A stretch of DNA of 27,765 bases from Bifidobacteriaceae bacterium (GCA_031265345.1 JAISCU010000453.1:1-27765); one strand, 5' to 3'; shown: positions 16,059 through 22,913, counted from the stretch's first letter. The notes: generated by a model from the sequence alone, not told the origin. Program-made: numbers and translations.

Positions 16059-17223
16059 GGCGGAACGGCGCTGGGACCTGGCGCTGGGGATCGATGATGA
16101 CCTGGTTGACCAGGACAAACGCCTGTCCCGTGCCCTGGGCGCTGTGTACGGGGGTTATGACCCGGCCCAGGCCCAGGCGGGAGGCGGTCGTGGCAAACGT
16201 GGCGGGTTGGGGCGGTCCGCTCCTCGGGCCGTCGCGGCCTGGCTGGGGGAGTTGCGCGAGCTCTTCCCGCGCGGGGTGGTTCAAGTGGTCCAGCATGACG
16301 CGCTGGAGCGCCTCGGATTGAAGCAGCTTCTGATGGAGCCCGAAGTGCTCGAGTCGGTCGAACGCGACGTCAATCTGGTGGCCGATCTGCTGGCTCTGAG
16401 GTCGGTGGTGCCCGCCAAGATGAAGGACATGGCCCGCGCTGTCATCGCGGAGGTCGTCGAGCAGTTGATGGAGCGTTTGCGCCAGCGGACCGCGGAGGCG
16501 ATTCGCGGGGCGGTCGACCGGTCGCGACGGACCAGCCGTCCGCGTCCGGCGGACATCGACTGGCCGCGCACCATCACTGCCAATCTGCGTCACTACCAGC
16601 CCGAGTACCGCACTGTGGTGCCGGAGCGGCTGATCGGGTTCATGCGCCATCAGCGGCGATTGGTGGATCTGGACCAGGTGGTGCTGTGCGTCGATCAGTC
16701 CGGCTCCATGGCCACGTCGGTGATCTACGCCTCGATCTTCGCGGCGGTGATGGCGTCGTTGCCAGCCGTGTCCACCAAACTCGTCTGCTTCGACACCTCG
16801 GTGGTGGATTTGACGGACCAGCTGGCCGACCCGGTCGATGTGCTGTTCGGCGTCCAGTTGGGTGGAGGCACCGACATCGACCAGGCGGTCGCCTACTGCG
16901 CCGACCTCATCGAGCGGCCGGCGAAGGCCCATCTGGTCTTGCTGACCGACCTCTACGAGGGCGGCGATGCCGATTCCCTGCTCCTGCGCCTGGCCGCCCT
17001 GGTGCGGGCGGGCGTCGGCGTGGTGGTGCTGTTGGCGTTGACCGACCAGGGCGCTCCTGGGTATTCGACCGAGTTGGCGCAGAAGGTGGCAGCCCTGGGA
17101 ATCCCGACCTTCGCCTGCACGCCCGACCAGTTCCCGGACCTGATGGCCACGGCCCTGCGCCACGAGGACATCGCCGCCTGGGCCGCCGCGCAGGACATCA
17201 AGGCGGTCCGTCCCGCGACTTGA
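16051..17223 (+). CDS. VWA domain protein, CoxE-like (YehP-like)
   Basis: 390 residues. The N-terminal half is helical with a basic Gly/Arg segment (about 43-58). The von Willebrand A domain starts near residue 205 and has a complete MIDAS site: DQSGS (Asp215, Ser217, Ser219), Thr274 in GGGTDID and Asp300 in LLTDLYEGG. A divalent metal and a partner acidic residue would bind there. It is the last gene of the operon and overlaps the DUF5682 gene by 8 nt. MoxR/VWA pairs such as RavA-ViaA or CoxD-CoxE remodel target proteins; the target here is unknown. A weak hairpin follows the stop. Confidence 0.88.
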   Translation: MPEAERRWDLALGIDDDLVDQDKRLSRALGAVYGGYDPAQAQAGGGRGKRGGLGRSAPRAVAAWLGELRELFPRGVVQVVQHDALERLGLKQLLMEPEVLESVERDVNLVADLLALRSVVPAKMKDMARAVIAEVVEQLMERLRQRTAEAIRGAVDRSRRTSRPRPADIDWPRTITANLRHYQPEYRTVVPERLIGFMRHQRRLVDLDQVVLCVDQSGSMATSVIYASIFAAVMASLPAVSTKLVCFDTSVVDLTDQLADPVDVLFGVQLGGGTDIDQAVAYCADLIERPAKAHLVLLTDLYEGGDADSLLLRLAALVRAGVGVVVLLALTDQGAPGYSTELAQKVAALGIPTFACTPDQFPDLMATALRHEDIAAWAAAQDIKAVRPAT

Positions 17224-17226
17224 GGA

Positions 17227-17265
17227 CCGGGTGGGACGGACGGACCCGACCCGGCGGCATCGTTC
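17227..17265 (+). repeat. Hairpin and third copy of the 18-bp motif after the MoxR-VWA operon
   Basis: CCGGGT (17227-17232) pairs with ACCCGG (17249-17254), with an extra GGG/CCC inside. The right arm merges into GACCCGGCGGCATCGTTC (17248-17265). There is no T-run, so it is a poor classical terminator although it separates two convergent genes. Confidence 0.55.
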
Positions 17266-17277
17266 GCTGGAAGGTCC

Positions 17278-17964
17278 TTATGCGGCGGTCAGCATCGCCG
17301 CGGCCACGGCGCGACACACCGTCTTGACCTGGCCCCAATCGTGCCAGCGGGACGCCAAGCCCTTGTAGGCCGCCAACCGGGTCGTGGCGCGGGCGTCCTT
17401 GGGCGCGGGCTCGGCCAATTGGGCCGCCACTTGGGCGGCCACCGTGCCTTCTTCGGGCGCTTGATCGGCGTAGTAGGCGTCGATCCCGGCCAGCGCGGCG
17501 CCGGCCCTGTCAATGCCCATGGTGGCGGCGAGCGCGGCCACATCGAGGTAGTCGCGCACCTGGTTGCGCTTGACGACCAAGAAAGCCTTGATCCGGAGGG
17601 CCTCTTCGATGGTCGGCACGGTCACCTCACTGCCGTCGGGAAGATGGTAGCTCTCCGTCTCGAGCGGCCGGCGGCGAATGAGCTGGCGAACGCCAGTCTC
17701 TATCCCGCCCAGTTCGCCGAGCACGATCTTGCCGGGCGTGACCCGATTCGTGACCCAATCGCCTTCTCGCTCGAGCGCGTCGAGCACGGCGTCGAAACGG
17801 TTGCGCAGGTCGGTGAGCACGTGGTCATGGTCGAAGCTGATCCTATGGTGGGCGTGAAGCGCTGCCGCGGAACCTCCAACCATGACGGCGTCCGGGACCA
17901 GTCGCTGCAGCCGCGCGGCACTCGCCAGAATGTCTGCGAACTCCGGTGTTGTAGAGTGGGTCAT
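17278..17964 (-). CDS. Nucleotidyltransferase-like protein, probable TA toxin (AbiEii-like)
   Basis: 228 residues. The motif VGGSAAALHAHHRISFDHDHVL (split as VMVGGSAAALHAHH at 28-40 and RISFDHDHVL at 41-50) matches the GG...R.S.D.D pattern of the DNA polymerase beta-like nucleotidyltransferases of AbiEii-type toxins, with Asp45 and Asp47 as likely metal ligands. Downstream segments EEALRIKAFLVVKRNQVRDYLDV also fit. Members can modify tRNA with nucleotides. It diverges from an HTH protein across a 35-bp shared promoter, the arrangement of an autoregulated toxin-antitoxin pair. TACGAT lies 6 nt before the ATG, so the mRNA is probably leaderless. It could instead be a non-toxic nucleotidyltransferase. 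Confidence 0.75.
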   Translation of the reverse strand: MTHSTTPEFADILASAARLQRLVPDAVMVGGSAAALHAHHRISFDHDHVLTDLRNRFDAVLDALEREGDWVTNRVTPGKIVLGELGGIETGVRQLIRRRPLETESYHLPDGSEVTVPTIEEALRIKAFLVVKRNQVRDYLDVAALAATMGIDRAGAALAGIDAYYADQAPEEGTVAAQVAAQLAEPAPKDARATTRLAAYKGLASRWHDWGQVKTVCRAVAAAMLTAA

Positions 17965-17986
17965 TCGATTATCGTATCTGATAAGT
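17965..17986. promoter_or_regulatory. Overlapping divergent promoters with operator
   Basis: TTATC-GTATCT-GATAA (17969-17984) is an inverted repeat with perfect 5-bp arms. TATCGT (17970-17975, plus) and TACGAT (minus, 6 nt before the toxin ATG) lie within it, so one bound HTH dimer could shut both genes. Confidence 0.6.
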
Positions 17987-17999
17987 GGGAAGGGCGAAC

Positions 18000-18422
18000 A
18001 TGGGGCTCAAGTTCCGCAATATTGATGCCACGCCGGACGCTCCTGTGTCGGAGTGGGGAGTGGAGGGAGTGGCGACGGCCGTCGAGCGGGGCGGGCTGAG
18101 TCATCTGCGCCGAATCATGCGCCAAGCGGTCGCCGAACCGGCAGGCAGGGTCGCACTCGATCTGGCCGAAGCGGTGTCAATGGTCCAGACGCCTCTGGCC
18201 CGCTTGATGGGGGAATTGGTGGACCGCGCCGCCGCGGGCCCCCGTGCCGAAGTCGCCCATCGTGTCCGGCTGGCCGTGGCGCTGTCCGGACTCAGAGCGC
18301 GCGAATTCGCCCGCCGCCTCGGCACCAGCGAATCGCGGCTGTCAACCTATGCGACGGGCAAGGTCGTACCCAATGCGGCTCTCCTCATCCGGATGGAGGC
18401 TCTGGCCCGTGACCAGAATTGA
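18000..18422 (+). CDS. HTH-domain antitoxin-like protein
   Basis: 140 residues. The N-terminus MGLKFRNIDATPDAPVSEWG and the C-terminal Cro/C1-like helix-turn-helix (AVALSGLRAREFARRLGTS, ESRLSTYATGKVVPNAALL, residues about 95-133) resemble actinobacterial HTH proteins found next to nucleotidyltransferases. DNA-binding at the C-terminus is typical for that group. ATG at 18000 is preferred over 17985 because GGGAAGGG (17987-17994) lies 5 nt upstream. It diverges from the nucleotidyltransferase gene and is the probable antitoxin and autoregulator. Confidence 0.7.
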   Translation: MGLKFRNIDATPDAPVSEWGVEGVATAVERGGLSHLRRIMRQAVAEPAGRVALDLAEAVSMVQTPLARLMGELVDRAAAGPRAEVAHRVRLAVALSGLRAREFARRLGTSESRLSTYATGKVVPNAALLIRMEALARDQN

Positions 18423-18428
18423 TATGTT
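18423..18428 (+). promoter_or_regulatory. Possible -10 box of the arsR gene
   Basis: TATGTT lies immediately after the HTH stop codon, inside GATATGTTTAGTTATC (18421-18436), whose ends GATA/TATC are an inverted pair and whose GATATG recurs upstream of the MFS gene at 19997-20002. Confidence 0.35.
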
Positions 18429-18474
18429 TAGTTATCTCGATTGATCGAAACAAGTGGTTGTGCGGGAGGGGCAA

Positions 18475-18786
18475 TTGAGCGTTGATGCCATCGAGGCGTT
18501 CCGGGCCTTGTCCAATCCGGCACGGCTCCAGATTCTGCAATGGCTCCGCGAGCCACGCGAGAATTTCCCGATGGAGCGGGCGATAGCCGACCCCGACGAA
18601 GTGGGTGTGTGCGTCAGTCACATAACCGAGAAGATCGGTTTGGCGCAGTCGACCGTGTCTTCGTTCATGGGGGTGCTGGAACGGGCTGGACTGGTCACCT
18701 CGACCAGGATCGGGAAGTGGACCCACTACCGGCGCGACGAGGAACGGATCGCCGAACTGGTGGCGATGCTCGGGCGCTCCTTATGA
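18475..18786 (+). CDS. ArsR family transcriptional regulator
   Basis: 103 residues with a compact winged helix: FRALSNPARLQILQWLREP (residues about 8-27), then SHITEKIGLAQSTVSSFMGVLERAGLV as two segments around residue 45-72, and a wing THYRRDEE. No cysteine cluster for metal binding is evident (single Cys in VCVSH), so a non-metal signal is likely. TTG at 18475 is taken as the start, since GGAGGGG (18465-18471) is correctly spaced and the family usually begins right before this point; GTG at 18454 is the alternative. It is convergent with the MFS exporter gene and overlaps its 3' end by 61 nt. Shared GATATG elements suggest it controls that exporter. Confidence 0.82.
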   Translation: MSVDAIEAFRALSNPARLQILQWLREPRENFPMERAIADPDEVGVCVSHITEKIGLAQSTVSSFMGVLERAGLVTSTRIGKWTHYRRDEERIAELVAMLGRSL

Positions 18787-19937
18787 ACATGGGCGGCGGC
18801 GCTGGCGGCCGCCAGCGCGGCGCCCGCCAACGCGGCGCCGACCCAGAGCGGCGAGGCGAAACCCAGTCCCGCCACGATGGCCAGGCCTGAGAGCCACGCC
18901 CCGAGCGCGTTCCCAATGTTCAGAGCCGCGATGTTCGCGCCGGACGCGACTGTCGGGGCGTCGGAGGCGAAACGCATGATCCGCAGTTGCAGCCCAGGGG
19001 CGGTGGCGAAGCCGACGAGCCCCAGCAGGAACATGGCCACGATGGCCGCCCAGGCGGCTGCGGCGGTGAGGGCGAACCCGGCCAGAGTGATGGTCAAAGC
19101 GGCGAGGACCTGGATCAGGGATCGGTCGAGCGACCGGTCAGCCAGGCGTCCGCCCAGCAGGTTGCCGATGAACGTTCCCGCGCCGAACAGCAGTAGCAGC
19201 CAGGGGATGGCGCTGGCCTGGATGCCGGTCACATTCGTCAATGTGAAAGCGATGTAGGTGTACGCGCCCACCACGGCTCCGAAGGCCAGGACGGAGATGG
19301 CCGCCGATGCCAGGACTTGGGGGCGGCGCAGCGCGGTCAGCTCGGAGCGCAGGCTCCCGGCTTTGGGCGCTGGCGACTTGCCGACCAGGAATTGTATGCC
19401 GAGATACGTGACCACGCCGATCCCGGTGATGGCCCAGAACGTGGCGCGCCAGGTGAACTGCTGGCCTATGAACGTCCCGAAAGGAATCCCGACCACGTTC
19501 GCCACGGTCAGGCCAGCGAACATCAGCGAGATGGCGCCGGCCTTCTTGTCCGTCCTCACCATGTCAGAGGCCACGACCGCGCCCACTGAGAAGAACGCGC
19601 CGTGGCACAGTGCAGCGACCACCCGGCCGGTCAGCATCAGCGTGTAGGTGGGGGCGAGGGCCGAGACAAGATTCCCCAAGATGAACGCCGTCACCAGGCC
19701 GAGCAGGACGCGTTTGCGTTCCACTCGCGCGACTACTGCGGTCAGCGCCAGCGCTCCGAGAGCGACGCTGAGCGCGTACCCGGACACAAGGTGACCGGCC
19801 ACGTCTTCGGTCACGGCGAATTCCGTCGCGATCAGCGGGAGCAGCCCGACGATGCAGAACTCCGTCAGACCTATGCCGAATCCGCCCAGGGCCAGGGCGA
19901 TCAGGCCAGCGGGCACTTTCTTGGGTCGTGTTGTCAT
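18726..19937 (-). CDS. MFS transporter (AraJ/DHA1-like efflux permease)
   Basis: 403 residues with 12 predicted helices. GIGLTEFCIVGLLPLIATEF (residues about 21-40) and LTGRVVAALCHGAFFSVGAV, GRLADRSLDRSLIQ match the AraJ/CmlA-type drug:H+ antiporter group (DHA1). AGAGGA lies about 7 nt before the ATG. The last 20 residues (HKERPSIATSSAIRSSSRR) are a basic tail encoded antisense to arsR codons; the hydrophobic core ends near 18785, so the overlap may reflect loss of an earlier stop. An operator-like region lies upstream. Substrate unknown. Confidence 0.9.
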   Translation of the reverse strand: MTTRPKKVPAGLIALALGGFGIGLTEFCIVGLLPLIATEFAVTEDVAGHLVSGYALSVALGALALTAVVARVERKRVLLGLVTAFILGNLVSALAPTYTLMLTGRVVAALCHGAFFSVGAVVASDMVRTDKKAGAISLMFAGLTVANVVGIPFGTFIGQQFTWRATFWAITGIGVVTYLGIQFLVGKSPAPKAGSLRSELTALRRPQVLASAAISVLAFGAVVGAYTYIAFTLTNVTGIQASAIPWLLLLFGAGTFIGNLLGGRLADRSLDRSLIQVLAALTITLAGFALTAAAAWAAIVAMFLLGLVGFATAPGLQLRIMRFASDAPTVASGANIAALNIGNALGAWLSGLAIVAGLGFASPLWVGAALAGAALAAASAAAHVHKERPSIATSSAIRSSSRR

Positions 19938-19965
19938 CGGGCTTCCTCTCGGGCGATGGGCGAAC

Positions 19966-20002
19966 AGATCGTGCGATCTACATATCTAAGAATAACGATA
20001 TG
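19966..20002. promoter_or_regulatory. Palindromes upstream of the MFS gene
   Basis: AGATCGTGCGATCT (19966-19979) and CATATC-N10-GATATG (19981-20002) are both perfect dyads just upstream of the exporter start. The second shares GATATG with the arsR upstream region, suggesting ArsR binding. Confidence 0.5.
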
Positions 20003-20066
20003 TCTTCGGGAAGTCAACTTGAGGTCGATGTCGTCCGCGCGTGTGTCCGCAGCGTGGGGCCGCTGG

Positions 20067-20374
20067 CCGAAAACCTGCGTGACGTGGCACTCGGCATCGA
20101 GAGCCACGGCTCGCAGGTTTTCCGACGGGCAGATTTCACTGACTGCCACGGTTCGCAGGTTTTCGCTCTGGTGCCCGATCCGGTTGCGGCCCGCTCACCT
20201 GCTGCTCTACGGGAACCCGAATTCGGGCACCGCCCCCAAAACCTGCAAATCGTGGCACTCGATCCCGTGATGCCCCCGAGAAACCTGCATAGTGTGGCAC
20301 TCGGCTTTGAGAACCACTGCTCGGAGGTTTTCGAGAGCCCCGATTCATCGATTGCTACGATTCGCAGCTCTTCC
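20067..20374. repeat. Array of inverted repeats, AAAACCTGC...GTGGCACTCG family
   Basis: One nearly perfect hairpin at 20067-20124 (27-nt arms starting CCGAAAACCTGCG, loop of 4, three mismatches) is followed by a minus half-site at 20144-20165, a plus half-site at 20236-20261, a second hairpin at 20278-20335 and a degenerate minus half-site at 20351-20374. The conserved parts are AAAACCTGC at the outside and TGGCACTCG at the loop side. No gene was found in 20003-20490. Confidence 0.8.
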
Positions 20375-20490
20375 CGCCGCTGGCCCCAGTCGGCCTGGGC
20401 GTACGACGCCTGCGCGGCTCCCCGGCAGTCAAAGGCAGGCGAGGGAGAGGGGCGTGCCGGGCCCGGCGGCATCGCCCATCTTGTTTGAAC

Positions 20491-20841
20491 TCAACCGTTG
20501 CTTCGGTGCGACTTTGTCACTTGCCAGATGGCCACGCCCAAGGTCACGAGTCCGGCGATCCCAGCGGTCACGGCGACCAGGCCGATGGGCGCGTCCAGCG
20601 CCCACGACACCGCCACCACGCACGATTCGGCGAACAGCACGGCCGCCATCAGCATCATCGAAGGGGCTGATTGCCTGTTAGCGCGCTCCCAAGCCGAATC
20701 GTCGGCCAGAGTGGCGCGGGTCCGGATTCCGGCGAAGCTGTTGCGGGGCAGTCGCCCCTTCAGCGCGGCCCGGGCGACGACCGCCAACGCCACGGAGCCG
20801 GAAACCAGAGACAGCAAGAGGGCCAGGTAGACGGCGGTCAT
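20491..20841 (-). CDS. SdpI family membrane protein
   Basis: 116 residues with three or four hydrophobic segments. The signature GRLPRNSFAGIRTRATLADD then SAWERANR (residues about 34-62) is characteristic of the SdpI domain, named for the immunity protein to the Bacillus SDP toxin; most family members have no tested role. The ATG at 20841 is chosen because the hydrophobic helix starts here and TATGGT lies 6 nt upstream; the open frame continues to 21294 only by reading repeats. It is divergent from a second SdpI-family gene at 21578, with the repeat array in between. Confidence 0.82.
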   Translation of the reverse strand: MTAVYLALLLSLVSGSVALAVVARAALKGRLPRNSFAGIRTRATLADDSAWERANRQSAPSMMLMAAVLFAESCVVAVSWALDAPIGLVAVTAGIAGLVTLGVAIWQVTKSHRSNG

Positions 20842-20847
20842 GGCGGA

Positions 20848-20853
20848 ACCATA
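20848..20853 (-). promoter_or_regulatory. Leaderless -10 box of the first SdpI gene
   Basis: TATGGT on the minus strand, six bases before the ATG; no Shine-Dalgarno is present. Confidence 0.45.
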
Positions 20854-20946
20854 ACACTTCGCCCTGCCGCACCACCTGGCCTGTCGCGCTTGTCTCCCCG
20901 CATGACGGCGCGGCCCCAAGTCACTGCGGTGAGGGCCGCTCGCGCT

Positions 20947-21470
20947 GCGACGGTGGGTTAGGGCCGCCGCCGAAAACGGGTCGCCGATGCCGCCAACCCC
21001 GTGACCTGCGCCAACGCCGGTCGCCGACCGGACTGCATCGGGCACCTTGTGACCCAACCCACCGCGGCAGGGGTTCGGCGGCCATGTCAAGTCTCGTGGC
21101 TTCGCGGTCGGCTTGCCCTGCGACGGTGGTTTGGGGACGCCGCCGGGAAGGGGTGCCGATGCCGCCAACAGGCTGACTTGCGTGAACGCTGGTTGCCGAC
21201 GGGACGGCATCGGGCAGCGGGTGACGCAACCCACTGCGCCCGCGACCCGACGGCGCGCGACGGTGGACTGGGGACGCCGGGTGACGCAACCCACCGCGGC
21301 AAAGGGCGCTTACGCTCCGACGGTGGGTTAGGGCGCGGTCGAAAATGGTCGTCGATGCCGCCGACGGCCGGACCTGCGCAGACGCTGGTGGCCGGCCGGG
21401 CGGCATCGGGCAGCGGGTGACACAACCCACCGCGACAGCGACCTGACGGCGCGCGACGGTGGGTTAGGGA
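20947..21470 (+). repeat. Array of ~120-bp palindromic elements
   Basis: Three full units start at about 20947, 21120 and 21317. Each begins GACGGTGGGTTAGGG or a close variant, contains CGATGCCGCC, then a core like GACCTGCGCNAACGCTGGTNGCC, then CGGCATCGGG, and ends GTGACNCAACCCACCG. A short unit (about 21257-21298) keeps only the two ends. A final start (21452-21468) has no partner. The ends form a terminal inverted repeat GCGGTGGGTTG. Related material lies at 2640-2850 and 24728-24754. Nothing here looks coding. Confidence 0.85.
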
Positions 21471-21577
21471 CAGGACCCGGCGCCGCGTGTTGGGACGGAG
21501 TGGCTCCAAACCCCGCCGCCCCGGACTGTTCCGTAGGTTGTCCTCGTCGGAGCGTCACGGGACGACGGGAGAACACG

Positions 21578-21940
21578 ATGGAAACTGTGAACTGCGCGGT
21601 GTTGGTGGTGGTTGGAGGATTTCTGGCCGTCCTGGGCGGATTTATCCGCGCGCAGCGGTTGCCGCGCAACCACCTGGTCGGCATCCGCACGCTGGCCACC
21701 TGGCGATCCGAGTCCGCCTGGCGAGCCGGGAACCGAGCAGGCGGCTCCTACGTCGTTGCGGGCGGCCTGGCACTGGCGTCGGGAGGGCTCGGCGCTGTCG
21801 CGGTGGTGCTGACCGGTGGATCGCGGCAGGTCGAGAATGCCCTGCTAGGCGCGGGAGTCATCCTGGCCTTGGCCGCCGTCTTGGGTAGCGGCGTGGTGGC
21901 CACCATGGCTGCGAAACGGGCAACGGTCGTTGACAATTGA
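21578..21940 (+). CDS. SdpI family membrane protein, second copy
   Basis: 120 residues, mostly hydrophobic. QRLPRNHLVGIRTLATWRS then ESAWRAGNRAGG is the SdpI signature and matches the divergent neighbour's RLPRN-x2-GIRT-x-AT pattern, although the rest differs. GGGAGAA lies about 5 nt before the ATG at 21578, in contrast to the leaderless first copy. The methyltransferase gene begins 3 nt after its stop, so the two are likely co-transcribed. Function unknown beyond the family link to toxin immunity and signalling in Bacillus. Confidence 0.8.
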   Translation: METVNCAVLVVVGGFLAVLGGFIRAQRLPRNHLVGIRTLATWRSESAWRAGNRAGGSYVVAGGLALASGGLGAVAVVLTGGSRQVENALLGAGVILALAAVLGSGVVATMAAKRATVVDN

Positions 21941-21943
21941 TGG

Positions 21944-22540
21944 GTGGATGGTTACTGGAACCACAACGTGGCCTACCATGCCTGGATCCTCCGAAGAGTT
22001 CGGAGGCGACCCGGCGATGTGTTGGACGTCGGCTGCGGCTACGGGTTGTTGGCGGAGAAACTGGCGGCCATCGCCAGGTCGGTAACCGGAATCGATCCTG
22101 ACTCGGCCAGCCTTGAGCGCGCCCGTGCCCGCTTGGCCGACCGCCCGAATGCGACCGGCATGCTCGGCGACTATCTCGTTGCCCGGTTCGCGGAGGCGAG
22201 CTTCGACTTCGTCGTCTTTGTCGCCTCGCTTCACCACATGGATTGCGCCGCGGCGTTGGCCAAGGCCCGCGCTGAATTGAGGCCCGGCGGGGAACTGATC
22301 GTGATCGGCGTGGCGGCTCGGGCGTCTTTTGGCGACCTGGCCGTGGACGCGCTTCGGGCACCTATTGCCAGAGCCGTTGGCCTGATCCGCCACGAGGTGC
22401 CAAACTCCGGCGTCCCCACCAAGGAGCCCACCGAGTCGCTCGCCCAAATACGCTCGATCGCGGGCCGGATCATACCCGGCCATCGAATCCGTCGGGGTCT
22501 CTACTATCGCTATATCCTGACTTGGTCCAAGCCCATCTAG
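21944..22540 (+). CDS. Class I SAM-dependent methyltransferase
   Basis: 198 residues. Motif I VLDVGCGYG (26-34) binds S-adenosylmethionine; VTGIDPD (47-53) gives the acidic residue for the ribose. LHHMDCAAALAKARAELRPG then GELIVIG is the usual motif III area. The C-terminal part (AVGLIRHEVPNSGVPTKEPT) resembles small actinobacterial methyltransferases beginning MDxYWNHNxAYH, of unassigned substrate. GTG at 21944 is the start, 3 nt after the SdpI-like stop, implying coupling. Confidence 0.85.
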   Translation: MDGYWNHNVAYHAWILRRVRRRPGDVLDVGCGYGLLAEKLAAIARSVTGIDPDSASLERARARLADRPNATGMLGDYLVARFAEASFDFVVFVASLHHMDCAAALAKARAELRPGGELIVIGVAARASFGDLAVDALRAPIARAVGLIRHEVPNSGVPTKEPTESLAQIRSIAGRIIPGHRIRRGLYYRYILTWSKPI

Positions 22541-22554
22541 CGCCGTACGCCGGG

Positions 22555-22611
22555 CTAATCGAACAGATCGCTGTGCGTGCCCGTGCGCGCAGAACAGGCG
22601 GGCTCTCTCAA
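22555..22611 (-). pseudogene. C-terminal relic of a YafQ/RelE-type toxin
   Basis: Directly after the antitoxin relic's stop, an 18-codon frame ends SARTGTHSDLFD followed by a stop. This is the distinctive C-terminus of YafQ/mRNA-interferase toxins (usually LFCARTGTHSDLF). Bases just upstream spell LFCA in a different frame, so a frameshift and a large deletion have removed the rest. Confidence 0.6.
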
Positions 22612-22737
22612 CTACTTGCCCACCTGCTTAGTGAAGTTTGCGACCGACATCGACTGCCTGGGTAGGCGGCCCGCGCGAATGTCCTCGATCTCACGCGTCG
22701 CCGCAAGTGTGTCGGCATTCGGCTTTGTGAGCGGCAT
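22612..22737 (-). pseudogene. C-terminal half of a RelB/DinJ-type antitoxin
   Basis: The 41-codon frame MPLTKPNADTLAATREIED then IRAGRLPRQSMSV resembles the toxin-binding half of RelB/DinJ antitoxins (typical pattern PNAETLAAIREAE). The N-terminal ribbon-helix-helix half is missing upstream. Whether the short peptide is translated from the ATG at 22737 is unknown. Confidence 0.55.
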
Positions 22738-22796
22738 CGTCCCCTGGTGTGCAAGAGCGCAAGTCGGGCCGGGCGATCAGGGGTTGCCAATGTGCC

Positions 22797-22897
22797 ATAA
22801 GCGGCGGTATCTACCTTGCTAGACCCACTTACCGCCGCTTATCATAGGATAAGCGGCGGTAGCTGCCTTGACAGACCCACTTACAGCCGCTTATGCG
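22797..22897 (+). promoter_or_regulatory. Tandem 46-bp promoter/operator repeats upstream of the ATPase
   Basis: Two 46-bp units (22797-22842 and 22849-22894) are 41/46 identical and 6 bp apart. Each has inverted arms ATAAGCGGCGGTA / TACCGCCGCTTAT (perfect in unit 1, one mismatch in unit 2). Each also carries a promoter: TTGCTA + 18 nt + TATCAT in unit 1, and TTGACA (22868-22873) + 18 nt + TATGCG (22892-22897) in unit 2. The second -10 lies 16 nt before the ATPase start at 22914. Confidence 0.7.
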
Positions 22898-22913
22898 GCG
22901 AAGGGAGGCCCAC

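Noticed and set aside
14637..17163. Long minus-strand frames opposite the DUF5682 and VWA genes
   Set aside because: Antisense to conserved coding sequence and without any recognisable motif.
17227..17254. Intrinsic terminator after the MoxR-VWA operon
   Set aside because: The hairpin is plausible but no T-run follows; it is better described as part of the dispersed motif.
20491..21294. 267-codon version of the first SdpI gene
   Set aside because: The N-terminal 150 codons translate the palindromic repeat array; the ATG at 20841 is directly followed by the first membrane helix.
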